A DNA stretch of 64,000 nt, taken from Acidimicrobiaceae bacterium (GTDB taxonomy: Bacteria > Actinomycetota > Acidimicrobiia > Acidimicrobiales > RAAP-2). Positions 43,776-52,372 of this stretch are shown one piece after another. How positions within the stretch are numbered: position 1 is the stretch's first letter; the number at the start of each line of letters is the position of its first letter. The stretch spans positions 62,001-126,000 of the forward strand of contig PMOI01000023.1 of NCBI GenBank assembly GCA_003162475.1. The letters run 5' to 3'. Position numbers and translations under genes: made by a program. The notes under the pieces were generated by a model. That model did no database searches. It saw nothing but the letters and a program-made list of their open reading frames with translations, and was not told the DNA's origin.

Positions 43776-44120
43776 TCACACGGGTCCTACGAGGTCCTCG
43801 AGCGTTTGGAGTGTTCGGCCAAGCGTTGAGGCGAGGACCGATCGAGCCGCCGAAAGGAATTCGTCCACCGACGGATCGGTCACTCGGTACGTCACGATGT
43901 TTCCAGCTCGAGTGGATTGAACAAGTCCGCTGTGCTTCACGACACCTAAGTGCTGAGAAAGTGAGGAAGGCTCAAGTCCAGTGGCAGCGAGAAGGTTGCT
44001 CACCGACATCTCTCCGGCGACCAACAACTCGAGGATTCTTATGCGCGCCGGGTGACCGAGCGACTTGAAGAGCTCGGCCTTGGCGACGAAGAGGGGTTTA
44101 TCGTTACCGATTCGATTCAT
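43776..44120 (-). CDS. ArsR/SmtB-type regulator, Rv0081-like
   Basis: Winged-helix protein of 114 aa, exactly the length I recall for M. tuberculosis Rv0081, and with the same conserved run (KAELFKSLGHPARIRILELL). The recognition helix region is VSNLLAATGLEPSSLSQHLGVVKHSG. The metal-binding CxC motif of classical ArsR proteins is absent. It lies upstream of the complex genes in the same orientation, 103 bp before them, and is the likely local regulator. An inverted repeat overlaps its start codon, fitting autoregulation. Confidence 0.88.
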   Translation of the reverse strand: MNRIGNDKPLFVAKAELFKSLGHPARIRILELLVAGEMSVSNLLAATGLEPSSLSQHLGVVKHSGLVQSTRAGNIVTYRVTDPSVDEFLSAARSVLASTLGRTLQTLEDLVGPV

Positions 44121-44141
44121 GAAAACAGTATATCCATGAAT
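44115..44141. promoter_or_regulatory. Inverted repeat over the ArsR start codon
   Basis: ATTCATG (44115-44121) and CATGAAT (44135-44141) are exact 7-bp complements 13 bp apart; the ATG of the regulator is inside the left arm. A plausible autoregulatory site. Confidence 0.4.
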
Positions 44142-44463
44142 TCACAAATTACTTAAATTCGCCCGAATTTTCAGCGGAGCAATCGGAAATCGTTCGAAAT
44201 TCCCTTACTGGCATTCGCTGTGATGGCTTCCCCGCCACATCACTTATTCGTTGCTTTTCAGTTTTGGTGTTTCTAGGATTCGAGTCAATCAAGGTTCTCA
44301 GTGCCGAATGCGGTTGCTTGGTTGGTAGGGGCGTGCAAATTAGGACATGCACTAATCCAAATTGTCGCGGCAGAGATTTGCCATTTCGTGAAGGTCCATT
44401 GTGAAAGCATCGATGCTGACTCGTCGGCTAAGTAGCGAAATCCGGCGCCGTTAGGCTTTCGAA
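44142..44463. other. Intergenic control region
   Basis: Divergent promoters of the ArsR gene and the CoA-transferase gene should lie here. A weak TAGGCT box at 44452-44457 ends six bases before the GTG of the transferase, which suggests a leaderless mRNA. GTGCA/TGCAC arms at 44333-44352 are a possible small operator. No gene seen. Confidence 0.4.
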
Positions 44464-45990
44464 GTGACCACCGCAGACCAATTTCGAATCAAGAGTTCGT
44501 CAATTGCGGGTCGGGTCATGTCGCCTGACGAGGCTGCCGAATTCATACGGCCGGGCGACAATGTCGGGATGAGCGGCTTTACGGGGGCGGGCTATCCCAA
44601 GCAGGTACCCGGGGCTCTCGTGCGACGAGTCGAAAACGCGGCCAAACGAGGTGACCGTTTCGCGGTGAGTGTCTGGACAGGGGCGTCAACGGCGCCTGAA
44701 CTTGACGGTGCGCTCGCAGCGGTCGACGCGATCGACATGCGCATGCCGTACCAGTCTGACCCGGTGAGTCGCGCCAAGATCAATGCCGGACTGCTCGACT
44801 ACCTCGATATGCATCTCTCGCACGTCGCGCAGATGGTCTGGGAGGGCGCCTTCGGACACCTCGACGTCGCGGTCGTAGAGGTGTCCGGTATCACCGAGGA
44901 CGGCGAACTGATTCCGTCGTCCTCGGTCGGAAACAACAAGACGTGGATTGACATGGCCGACCGCATCATCCTCGAGGTGAACGCGTGGCAGCCCGCCGCG
45001 CTCGAGGGGATGCACGACATCTATTACGGCACCGCACTGCCGCCATTTCGCAAGCCCATCCAAATCCTTCAAACGTCCGACCGCATCGGCGTTCCCTACC
45101 TGCATTGTCCACCAGAGAAGATCGTGGCCGTCGTCGAGACGAACTCCCCCGATCGCAACTCGGCGTTCAAACCGGTCGACGACACCTCGCAGCGAATCGC
45201 CGAACACCTCTTGGAGTTTCTGGCCCACGAGGTGAAGGAAGGGCGCCTGCCCGCGTCGCTCCTGCCCCTGCAGTCGGGCGTCGGCAACATCGCCAACGCC
45301 GTCCTTCGTGGACTCGACGGTGGGCCGTTCCATCCTCTGACCGCGTACACGGAGGTCATCCAGGACGGCATGCTGGCGTTGCTGAAATCGGGCACGATGA
45401 GCACCGCCTCGGCTACCGCCTTCTCGCTCAGTGAGGAAGGAGCGGCCGACCTGCACGCCAACATCGCCGAGTACCACGACCGGATCATCCTTCGACCCCA
45501 GGAGATCAGCAATCACCCCGAGGTGATTCGCCGGCTCGGGTGTTTGGCGATGAACGGCGCCATCGAGGCCGACATCTACGGCAACATCAACTCCACCCAC
45601 GTCATGGGCTCGAGCATCATGAACGGCATCGGCGGCTCGGGTGACTTCGCGCGCAACGCCTACATTGCGATGTTCCTCACGCCTTCGACCGCCAAGAACG
45701 GCGCGATCTCCTCAATCGTGCCGATGGTCAGCCACGTGGATCACACCGAGCACGACGTGCACGTCGTCATCACCGAATGGGGCGTAGCGGACCTGCGCGG
45801 CCTGGCGCCGCGTCGGCGTGCTCAGAAGATCATCGATAACTGCGCGCACCCCGACTACCGGCCGGTGCTGCAGGACTATTTCGACCGCGCGAGCGCCACG
45901 GCCCCCGGCAAGCACACCCCGCACTTGATCGAGGAGGCGCTCTCGTGGCACGCGCGCTATCTACGCGAAGGCACGATGCGACCCTCCTGA
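44464..45990 (+). CDS. Acetyl-CoA hydrolase/transferase, succinyl-CoA:acetate type
   Basis: Class I CoA-transferase of 508 aa. It moves CoA between succinyl-CoA or another acyl-CoA and acetate, linking acetate handling to the TCA cycle. GMSGFTGAGYPKQVP near residue 38 is the CoA-binding start, the catalytic glutamate is in AYTEVIQDGML at about residue 297, and the glycine loop VMGSSIMNGIGGSGDFARNA follows near 385. This matches AarC/Cat1-type enzymes rather than pure hydrolases. GTG start; no ribosome site is apparent. Confidence 0.92.
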   Translation: MTTADQFRIKSSSIAGRVMSPDEAAEFIRPGDNVGMSGFTGAGYPKQVPGALVRRVENAAKRGDRFAVSVWTGASTAPELDGALAAVDAIDMRMPYQSDPVSRAKINAGLLDYLDMHLSHVAQMVWEGAFGHLDVAVVEVSGITEDGELIPSSSVGNNKTWIDMADRIILEVNAWQPAALEGMHDIYYGTALPPFRKPIQILQTSDRIGVPYLHCPPEKIVAVVETNSPDRNSAFKPVDDTSQRIAEHLLEFLAHEVKEGRLPASLLPLQSGVGNIANAVLRGLDGGPFHPLTAYTEVIQDGMLALLKSGTMSTASATAFSLSEEGAADLHANIAEYHDRIILRPQEISNHPEVIRRLGCLAMNGAIEADIYGNINSTHVMGSSIMNGIGGSGDFARNAYIAMFLTPSTAKNGAISSIVPMVSHVDHTEHDVHVVITEWGVADLRGLAPRRRAQKIIDNCAHPDYRPVLQDYFDRASATAPGKHTPHLIEEALSWHARYLREGTMRPS

Positions 45991-46415
45991 GACTCGCGCG
46001 GCTCGACGCTCAATCTGTTTGAGTGCGCCCGAACTGGCGCGACTTCGTTGTTGTGAAGTGGGTATTGCTTTGACGCAGTTTCTCATGGCAACGAATCTTT
46101 CCGACTGACTCGCTAATTTGCCTTTCCCACACATATCAGCAGCATCAGGGGCTCTCCATGTCGGTGTTCGACTCCATGCTGGAGGCGCGCGTCATTGTCG
46201 GCAACCATGGTTACTCCCGCAACCACTACCGCACGAACAGTTCGTTGGCGAACCTCACGCGAGTCGAATTCGCGACCACGTTGCAGGAGGAGAAGAACAC
46301 CTTGCTAGCCTCACAGTCGGCGGACCGATGAATGGGGTCCGGTCTTAAACGAGGAATGATTTCATCCGCAGCCCGGTGCACGTCGACTCGGAGTTGACGC
46401 GAAAAGGAGTGTGAC
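45991..46415. other. Intergenic stretch with one doubtful small gene
   Basis: A small hairpin (CTCAA 46009-46013, TTGAG 46019-46023) follows the CoA-transferase stop. The only coding candidate is the 57-codon frame at 46158. The 3' end supplies the AAAAGGAG site of the STAND gene. Confidence 0.4.
46158..46331 (+). CDS. Doubtful small hypothetical protein
   Basis: Frame of 57 codons with a protein-like, polar sequence (begins MSVFDSMLEARVIVGNHGYS). AGGGG stands nine bases upstream of the ATG. No family recognised; it could be the 5' remnant of a larger gene. A different frame over the same stretch (46118-46348) is less protein-like and was not used. Confidence 0.3.
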   Translation: MSVFDSMLEARVIVGNHGYSRNHYRTNSSLANLTRVEFATTLQEEKNTLLASQSADR

Positions 46416-48875
46416 GTGACGGAGTTCGTCGGTGCCGGTCGCGAACAGTTCGTCGATCACCTCATTTCATCGTTCAATGAAGTTGTCGCCGGGCAGGGCC
46501 CGCGAATGGTTGCCTTGTTGGCCGCGAGTGGCGTCGGCAAGACCCGCATCGTCCAGGAGTTCTACCGTCGCCTCGCGGCGGCGCAGCAGACTCCGTGTTA
46601 CTGGCCCACGACGCTGACCGATGATGTCGATTGGAAGACCGGTCGCAAGTTGCTCGCGGTGGCCAAGTTCCAGCCCGAAGCCAAGGCGGAGATGCCGTGG
46701 CTCTACTGGTCCGTGTCATGCTGGCGACGACCGGACGGCAATCTCCACGAGGCGCTTTTCAGCGGAGTCAATCAGTTCGAAGTCCACACTGACTACCTCC
46801 TCCGTCGCCTGGGTACGAGAGAGGCAACAGAGCGCGGCATCGACAACACCAGTGCCGTGATGGGAATGCTCGGAATCCTGGGCGTTGCATTCCCGCCACT
46901 CGCGATTGGAATCTCGATAGCGGGCGCGACGGGGGCCGTTTTGAAAGACCGCGACCTGATCGAACGTCACCGTCTGAAAAAGAAGTACCGCGAAGAAAGT
47001 CGCGATGGTACGAGGGTTATCGATGCATCCACTCATGGCTACCTCCGCAGGGCTGAGGAGCTCGTCGCTGACGTGGTGAAGGTCTCTTTGCGAGTGCCTA
47101 TCATCATCGCCGTCGACGACGCGCACTGGGCTGACGAATTCACGATCTTTTTCCTCGATCAGCTCCTGCGCCAAGAGCGGGCCAGAGTCCTCATCGTGGT
47201 GACCGCCTGGCCCGAAGACTCTGACAAGCGCGGAGGCGAAGAAGGCCTTAGCCCATTCGCTACGTGGGTCGTGAATGTTCAGTCTGAAAACGAGGGACGG
47301 CGGGTCGAGATTCGCGAGGTCGAGATGCTCAATAACAGTGACCTTACGGAACTCGTTCGCGCCCTCTACGGCGGGTTGGCCAGTGAGGGCGACCCGAGAC
47401 TCGATGACAAAGTGGCAGCTCAGCTCGTGGAGCAACTCCAGGGTCCCCTGGCAATCAGGGCGTTCTTCGATCTGAAGAAGGTCAAGAAGCAGATCCACGA
47501 CGGTGGGCTTGAGTTACAAAATTTGACGGATCTGCCCGCGGACCTGACGCAGATTATGAACGCCTACTGGCAGGAACTGCCTGAGCCCGTGCGCTCCGTA
47601 CTCGCCATCGCTGCTACTTACGGCGAGCATTTCGCTCGAGCACCGGTGATTGCAGCCGCCGAGCGGCTTGACCAACCGGACGCCGTGAGACAGCTCTCGC
47701 GTAGCAGAGACCCCTACGGAATGATCCGCGATCTCAACGAGTCGCTGGAGGAATTCACCGACTTTCTACATCACCGGCCGGCACTTGCTCAGTCACACGA
47801 AGATTTCACCGAACGTGAACTGAGCGTCATCTACGACACGGTCGCGACCTACGCCGCTGAACTAAGTCCAAGTGGGACACCCGATCCGCTCGCCACCACC
47901 GTCTGGGCCACGGTGGTGGCCCTCGCTCAGAATGACGTACGAGGTCTCGTGGACAGAGAGCTGGCGTCAACATCAGCATGGCTCCTGGCGGGCGCGTCGG
48001 CGTCGGTCTCGGCGTACGCCGACGCTCTCCATTATGGGAATCTCTCCCTCGAGTGGAGTTCGCTTCCCCTTGGGAACCTCGAATTACTTCAGAAACTCCG
48101 CATTCTCGCCAACTGGAACGGCGAGCTCGGAAAGATGGGTGAAGCCATTGCGGGGACGAAGGACGTCCTCCAGCGGCAACTGCTCAGTCTCGAACCTGAT
48201 GATCTTGACGTTCTCGAAACCAAGAACCAATTGGCCCACTGGACCGGCGAGAGCGGTGATGCGCTGGCGGCGGCAAACCTCTACCGCTCACTGCTCGATG
48301 AGTTGAAGAGCGAGCATGAGACTGGCGACGAAGAAGAACTCAGCACCCGGGGACACCTAGCTCACTGGATCGGCGAGAGTGGCGATGTGTCCGGGGCGCT
48401 CGTGGCGTACCGCTCACTGCTCGATGACCAAACTCGACTCCTCGGTGGAGACGACGTCGAGACGCTCTGGACTCGTAACCATCTGGCTCACTGGATCGGC
48501 GAGAGTGGCGATGTGTCCGGGGCGCTCGTGGCGTACCGTTCACTACTCGATGACCAAACTCGACTCCTCGGTGGAGACCGCCTCGAGACCCTGCGGACGC
48601 GGAACAATCTCGTCCACTGGATTGGAGAGTCCGGAGACGTGGGCGCTGCCGTTGCAGCGTGCGAAGATCTGCTCGCTGACGAAATGCGAATTCTCGGACC
48701 GGATCAACCCGACACGCTCCGGACTCGAAACCATCTCGCACACTGGATCAGAAAGAGCGGGGATGAGAAAGCGGCTGGTGAGCAGTTTGAGTCACTACTC
48801 AACGACCAGATACGGGTTCTCGGGACCAACCATCCCGACACCCTCAACACCAAGAGATCGATTATCAAGAACTGA
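46416..48875 (+). CDS. STAND-type NTPase with C-terminal TPR-like repeats
   Basis: Protein of 819 aa. The N-terminus is an AAA_16/NACHT-like NTPase: FVGAGREQFVDHLIS opening, Walker A AASGVGKT (lysine 42), and Walker B IIIAVDDAHWAD near residue 233. A helical middle region follows. From about residue 560 to the end there are five or six helical repeats of 42 residues with the core HLAHWIGESGDVSGALVAYR and DDQTRLLGG, like the TPRs of MalT-type and kinesin-light-chain-like proteins. Such proteins sense a ligand through the repeats and oligomerise on ATP binding. There is no N-terminal effector domain, so its output is unknown. Strong AAAAGGAG site, GTG start. Confidence 0.85.
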   Translation: MTEFVGAGREQFVDHLISSFNEVVAGQGPRMVALLAASGVGKTRIVQEFYRRLAAAQQTPCYWPTTLTDDVDWKTGRKLLAVAKFQPEAKAEMPWLYWSVSCWRRPDGNLHEALFSGVNQFEVHTDYLLRRLGTREATERGIDNTSAVMGMLGILGVAFPPLAIGISIAGATGAVLKDRDLIERHRLKKKYREESRDGTRVIDASTHGYLRRAEELVADVVKVSLRVPIIIAVDDAHWADEFTIFFLDQLLRQERARVLIVVTAWPEDSDKRGGEEGLSPFATWVVNVQSENEGRRVEIREVEMLNNSDLTELVRALYGGLASEGDPRLDDKVAAQLVEQLQGPLAIRAFFDLKKVKKQIHDGGLELQNLTDLPADLTQIMNAYWQELPEPVRSVLAIAATYGEHFARAPVIAAAERLDQPDAVRQLSRSRDPYGMIRDLNESLEEFTDFLHHRPALAQSHEDFTERELSVIYDTVATYAAELSPSGTPDPLATTVWATVVALAQNDVRGLVDRELASTSAWLLAGASASVSAYADALHYGNLSLEWSSLPLGNLELLQKLRILANWNGELGKMGEAIAGTKDVLQRQLLSLEPDDLDVLETKNQLAHWTGESGDALAAANLYRSLLDELKSEHETGDEEELSTRGHLAHWIGESGDVSGALVAYRSLLDDQTRLLGGDDVETLWTRNHLAHWIGESGDVSGALVAYRSLLDDQTRLLGGDRLETLRTRNNLVHWIGESGDVGAAVAACEDLLADEMRILGPDQPDTLRTRNHLAHWIRKSGDEKAAGEQFESLLNDQIRVLGTNHPDTLNTKRSIIKN
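48360..48611 (+). repeat. Two nearly identical 126-bp tandem units in the STAND gene
   Basis: Units 48360-48485 and 48486-48611 each encode one 42-residue repeat. Over the first ~92 bp they differ at only two positions, both silent; divergence is confined to the last third. Neighbouring units are much more diverged, so this is a recent duplication or a gene-conversion product. Confidence 0.85.
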
Positions 48876-49174
48876 TCACCTTCGCTTAAAGGCCCAAGCG
48901 CCGCACAGAGCCGTGAGACTCGAACTGCCGCCGAGAACTACCGTCAGGAGCAAATTGTAAGGGCTGGCACAACGGGTCAGGAAAAAAACGCGAAAGCGAA
49001 AATCACGTTCGTAGACAGTCGCGGACGAATCTTGGCACCCTGACGTAGCATGAAATTACACATCTGAACAATCAGCAAAAGGGACTGCGGCAGTTTCACC
49101 CGCGCCTAATACGACTGTGCAGCCAAGATCCACGGATAGTTCAATCACCATTGCGTGCTAATGACGGTGGTGCC
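48876..49174. other. Intergenic stretch without recognisable gene
   Basis: Nothing supported in either strand. It separates the STAND gene from a convergent small-protein gene. Confidence 0.4.
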
Positions 49175-49291
49175 TCACTCGTTGACGAGACCCTTCTTCG
49201 ATTCCTTCTTGGCGTGCTTTTCGTTGCGCTTTTCCTTAAGCGATTTACCGACCTTCTTGGCATTGTGTTGGTTCGGTGATTTATCGGCCAT
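49175..49291 (-). CDS. Small basic protein, actinobacterial type
   Basis: Protein of 38 aa, very rich in lysine: MADKSPNQHNAKKVGKSLKE is its first half. Proteins of this kind (MAD.SP...KK.GKSLKEKR) recur in many actinobacteria and have no known function; they may bind nucleic acid. GAGGAG is six bases before the ATG at 49291, which excludes the longer reading to 49372. Confidence 0.7.
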   Translation of the reverse strand: MADKSPNQHNAKKVGKSLKEKRNEKHAKKESKKGLVNE

Positions 49292-49601
49292 TGTGACTCC
49301 TCTAGCAGGCGACGGCATTGTTGGCGTCGAGATCACACGCTGTGAGCCACCACCGATGAAGTCGTTCGACATCGAGGGGCAACTCTCCCATTTGGGATCT
49401 CATCACCGACCTTAACCACTACCCAACCACCGTGAGGTCCCTTAGGCGAGATTCAGACGAATCCCGATCCGCGTTGGGAATGACGATGCCTCAGCTAGCA
49501 ATGCGATCAACCTTCAAGAAGATCAAAGCAATCTCTCAAACTAAATGAGCCACCCGTTGCCTGCACCTCAAACGCAAGCAATCAAAATACCCAATCAATT
49601 G
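49292..49601. other. Intergenic stretch, upstream region of the small basic protein
   Basis: Holds the leader of the small basic protein gene and the sequence after the stop of the acetoacetyl-CoA reductase gene. No gene or strong hairpin seen. Confidence 0.4.
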
Positions 49602-50342
49602 CTACATGTCGAGTCCGCCATTGACCGAAATGACGGCGCCCGTAACGTAGGACGCTCGGTCATCCAGGAGACTGGTCACGACGTACGCAACCTCCTCAGG
49701 TTTGCCAAGTCGACCGATCGGAATTCGCGCGACGATCTTTTCGAGCACCTCGTCTGGAACTGACGCCATCATGTCGGTACTGATAAATCCCGGAGCAACG
49801 CAGTTGACGGTGATGCCCTTTCCCGCGAGTTCGAGGGCGAGCGTCTTCGTGAGTCCGTGCATTCCGGACTTGGCCGTCGCGTAGTTGGCTTGGCCTACGT
49901 TTCCAGTCTCGCCAATGATCGAACTAATGTTGACGATTCGTCCCGATCCGCGCGAGATCATGTGCTCGATCACTGCCTTGATCATGTAGAAGCATCCGGA
50001 GATGTTGACTCGCATGACTCCGTGCCACTCGTCAATAGACATTCGACGCACCGTGCGGTCCATGTTGATCCCCGCGTTGTTAATGAGATAGTCAATGTGG
50101 CCGTGCGCTTCAATGGCCTCATTAACGAACCGTACGCAATCGTCTGGTTCGCCAACCTCCATCTGATGAAGAGTGACCGAGTGCCCCATTTTCTCAGCCG
50201 CCTCGCGCATCGACTCGGCCGCTTCGCGATTTGATTGATAGCCGGCGCACACGTGCACGCCACTTTCGCCGAGGGCCGTCGAAATCGCTAGCCCAATTCC
50301 ACGCGTCCCTCCGGTGATCACCGCCACTTTTTCTTCGCTCAT
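49602..50342 (-). CDS. phaB: Acetoacetyl-CoA reductase-like SDR (PhaB/FabG)
   Basis: SDR of 246 aa. Cofactor motif TGGTRGIG is at residues 9-16, NNAGIN near 89, and catalytic YATAKSG near 153. The run GETGNVGQANYATAKSGMHGLTK, given in part, is typical of PhaB and FabG. It would make (R)-3-hydroxybutyryl-CoA for PHA synthesis, using NADPH. The ATG at 50342 follows AAGGGGG. The assignment as PhaB rather than FabG comes from its place near the PHA synthase. Confidence 0.85.
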   Translation of the reverse strand: MSEEKVAVITGGTRGIGLAISTALGESGVHVCAGYQSNREAAESMREAAEKMGHSVTLHQMEVGEPDDCVRFVNEAIEAHGHIDYLINNAGINMDRTVRRMSIDEWHGVMRVNISGCFYMIKAVIEHMISRGSGRIVNISSIIGETGNVGQANYATAKSGMHGLTKTLALELAGKGITVNCVAPGFISTDMMASVPDEVLEKIVARIPIGRLGKPEEVAYVVTSLLDDRASYVTGAVISVNGGLDM

Positions 50343-50669
50343 CGAAACCACCCCCTTCGCGACACCCTATCCATCGTGCGCAGCTCGCACCTTGTAGATC
50401 AACGTGACGCGTCGGAGACGTGCCCGCTTCTGCACGAAGCACCGATACGCACCGCTGGGATTTCGGTCACCATCTCTGGGTCCGATGGCGAAGTGTCCGC
50501 CTCTAGATCCCGCCAAGCGTCGGTGAAACAGGTCGATTGCCGGATCTGGTGGCTTGAGCGACGACGTTTCGTTCCAACGACGTCAAGGGGGCACTCTCAT
50601 TTGATGACGTGAACGAAAAGACCTGCCGATTTCTTGAACAGTGAGAAGTCCTGCTCTACGCTCGGACCG
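50343..50669. other. Intergenic stretch upstream of the phaB-like gene
   Basis: Contains no supported gene. The promoter of the phaB-like gene should lie here, but the PHA operator palindrome found upstream of the synthase and phasins is not present. Confidence 0.4.
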
Positions 50670-51578
50670 CTACGACGCCTCCGACAAGGCCTTCGCGATG
50701 ATCGTCGTCTCGTTGTCCAGCGACGATGGCTCGTGCAGTCGAGCCGGATCCAGCTGGTCAATCAGGGAGATCTGGGCAGCGACGGCTTCGGGCGTGTTTT
50801 GACTTAACACGACGCCGACCGTCTCGGCGACAAAGATTCTGGCGATACGTCCCCCAGCGACGGAGTAGATGTTGCCGTTCACCGCGCACTCTTCGTTCGC
50901 CAAGTACGCCACGAGAGGGCTTACGGACTCGGGCGAGACCTTCGGCGCGAGGTCACCGAGGATACCCTCGGTCATTCGAGTCAGAGCGATCGGGGCGATG
51001 GCGTTTACCTTGATACCGTGCTCGAATCCCTCGAGCGCAAGAACGCGCGTCAGTCCGGCTAGTCCGGCTTTCGCTGCACCGTAGTTGGCCTGTCCGAAGT
51101 TGCCGAACAGCCCCGAGGCCGAACTGGTGTTGACAATGCGTCCGTAGCCCTGCTCGCGCATCAGACGAAACGCCGGCTGAGAGACGTACAACGCTCCTTT
51201 GAGGTGAACGTCAAGTACTTGGTCGATCATCGTGGCGTCCATCTTGTGAAACGCCTTGTCGCGGAGGATACCGGCATTGTTGATCAACACGTCGACGCGA
51301 CCAAACGCGTCCAGGGCGCTCTGCACGATCGCTTCACCACCTTCTGCGGTTGCGACGCTGTCGTGGTTCGGCGCCGCGACGCCGCCGAAGGCGATGATCT
51401 CCTCGACAACACGCTGCGCGGCGGACGCCGACGATCCACTGCCGTCGAGCGCGCCCCCGAGGTCGTTCACGAGTACGCTCGCTCCCCGGTGAGCGAGCGT
51501 GAGCGCGTGGGCGCGCCCGAGGCCGCCGCCGGCCCCGGTGATGATTGCGACTCGCCCTTCAAAGCGCAGTTCTTCCAT
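50670..51578 (-). CDS. SDR-family dehydrogenase, 3-hydroxyacyl-CoA type
   Basis: Protein of 302 aa: a Rossmann SDR domain (TGAGGGLGRAHAL near residues 14-26, NNAGILRD near 97, catalytic YGAAKAGLAG near 160) followed by a longer C-terminal part than PhaB. The LVNDLGGALDGSG insertion after strand 2 is typical of the (R)-3-hydroxyacyl-CoA dehydrogenase domain of multifunctional enzyme type 2. It probably acts on medium-chain hydroxyacyl-CoA supply or PHA breakdown. AAGGGGA precedes the ATG at 51578. Confidence 0.85.
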   Translation of the reverse strand: MEELRFEGRVAIITGAGGGLGRAHALTLAHRGASVLVNDLGGALDGSGSSASAAQRVVEEIIAFGGVAAPNHDSVATAEGGEAIVQSALDAFGRVDVLINNAGILRDKAFHKMDATMIDQVLDVHLKGALYVSQPAFRLMREQGYGRIVNTSSASGLFGNFGQANYGAAKAGLAGLTRVLALEGFEHGIKVNAIAPIALTRMTEGILGDLAPKVSPESVSPLVAYLANEECAVNGNIYSVAGGRIARIFVAETVGVVLSQNTPEAVAAQISLIDQLDPARLHEPSSLDNETTIIAKALSEAS

Positions 51579-51622
51579 GGTTATCCCCTTATTTGTCATT
51601 CGCTAAGAATTTGATTGATGGC

Positions 51623-52372
51623 TCAGAGTTCGGCGTGCTCGCTGGTGCGCGACGCTGCGCGCGCGAGAAATCCCTCGACAACGTGCGCAAATTCCTCGGC
51701 GGCGTCTGGTTGCAGCAGGTCGTGACCTTCCGAGAGCTTGATCAGCGTGGCGTTCGGAATTCGTCCCGCCAGGACCTGACTATTCGCAAGGGGCGTGACA
51801 CGGTCCTCGCTCCCACACACGACGAGAGTGGGAGCGGCAATGGCCCCGAGAAACGCGATGCTCGACCACGTGGAGACGGCCATCGCGCGCCACCATGTCG
51901 AAAGTGCGTTTGTCCGAAAGATTCCGTTCATCAGAATCGCAAGTCCGTCGTGCGTCTCCCAACCGGGGAGGGTCGATCCGACTCCGCACGAAGTAGCCGC
52001 GAGTACCAAGCGGTGAACTCGCTGTGGGTAGTGGGCGGCCAACTGCTGCGCGACGGCACCACCGTGTGAATAACCGAGGACATCCGCGCGATCGAGGCCG
52101 ATCTCGTCGAGGACCGACACGGCGACGTCGGCGAGTTGCGCGATCGATAGCGGCAAGATTGGTGCCGGGCTCTCGCCAACACCCGGCGCGTCGAAGGTCA
52201 CGACGGTACGATCACCGAGCGCCTCGATGAAAGGACCCCAACTGCTGAGAGGGCCGCTTAACCCGTTGAGCAGCAACAGCGGATCTCCATCACCCTCCAC
52301 GCGAATGCGGACCTGGTGTCCGCGGACCAACGCGTCGAGCGATTCGTTGATTTGATTTCGGGCGTTACTCAT
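51623..52372 (-). CDS. Alpha/beta hydrolase, PhaZ-like depolymerase candidate
   Basis: Protein of 249 aa with a full catalytic triad: nucleophile serine in GYSHGGAVAQQ (about residue 100), aspartate in CGSEDRVTP (about 191), histidine in SEGHDLLQP (about 219). The region around the nucleophile (FDAPGVGES, then HYPQRVHRLVLAATSCG) resembles intracellular medium-chain PHA depolymerase PhaZ. It overlaps the synthase gene by 4 bp, which supports a role in polymer turnover. It could instead be a thioesterase. Confidence 0.8.
   Translation of the reverse strand: MSNARNQINESLDALVRGHQVRIRVEGDGDPLLLLNGLSGPLSSWGPFIEALGDRTVVTFDAPGVGESPAPILPLSIAQLADVAVSVLDEIGLDRADVLGYSHGGAVAQQLAAHYPQRVHRLVLAATSCGVGSTLPGWETHDGLAILMNGIFRTNALSTWWRAMAVSTWSSIAFLGAIAAPTLVVCGSEDRVTPLANSQVLAGRIPNATLIKLSEGHDLLQPDAAEEFAHVVEGFLARAASRTSEHAEL

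Noticed and set aside
44686-45600. 304-codon frame antisense to the CoA-transferase
   Set aside because: Composition (repeated DDDV, GRR) is that of a shadow of a high-GC gene; the plus strand has a full family match.
46716-47498. 260-codon frame antisense to the STAND NTPase
   Set aside because: Opposite a protein with clear Walker motifs; no ribosome site or family motif of its own.
48360-48611. Tandem repeats as a possible CRISPR array
   Set aside because: The units are adjacent without spacers, in frame, and encode protein repeats.
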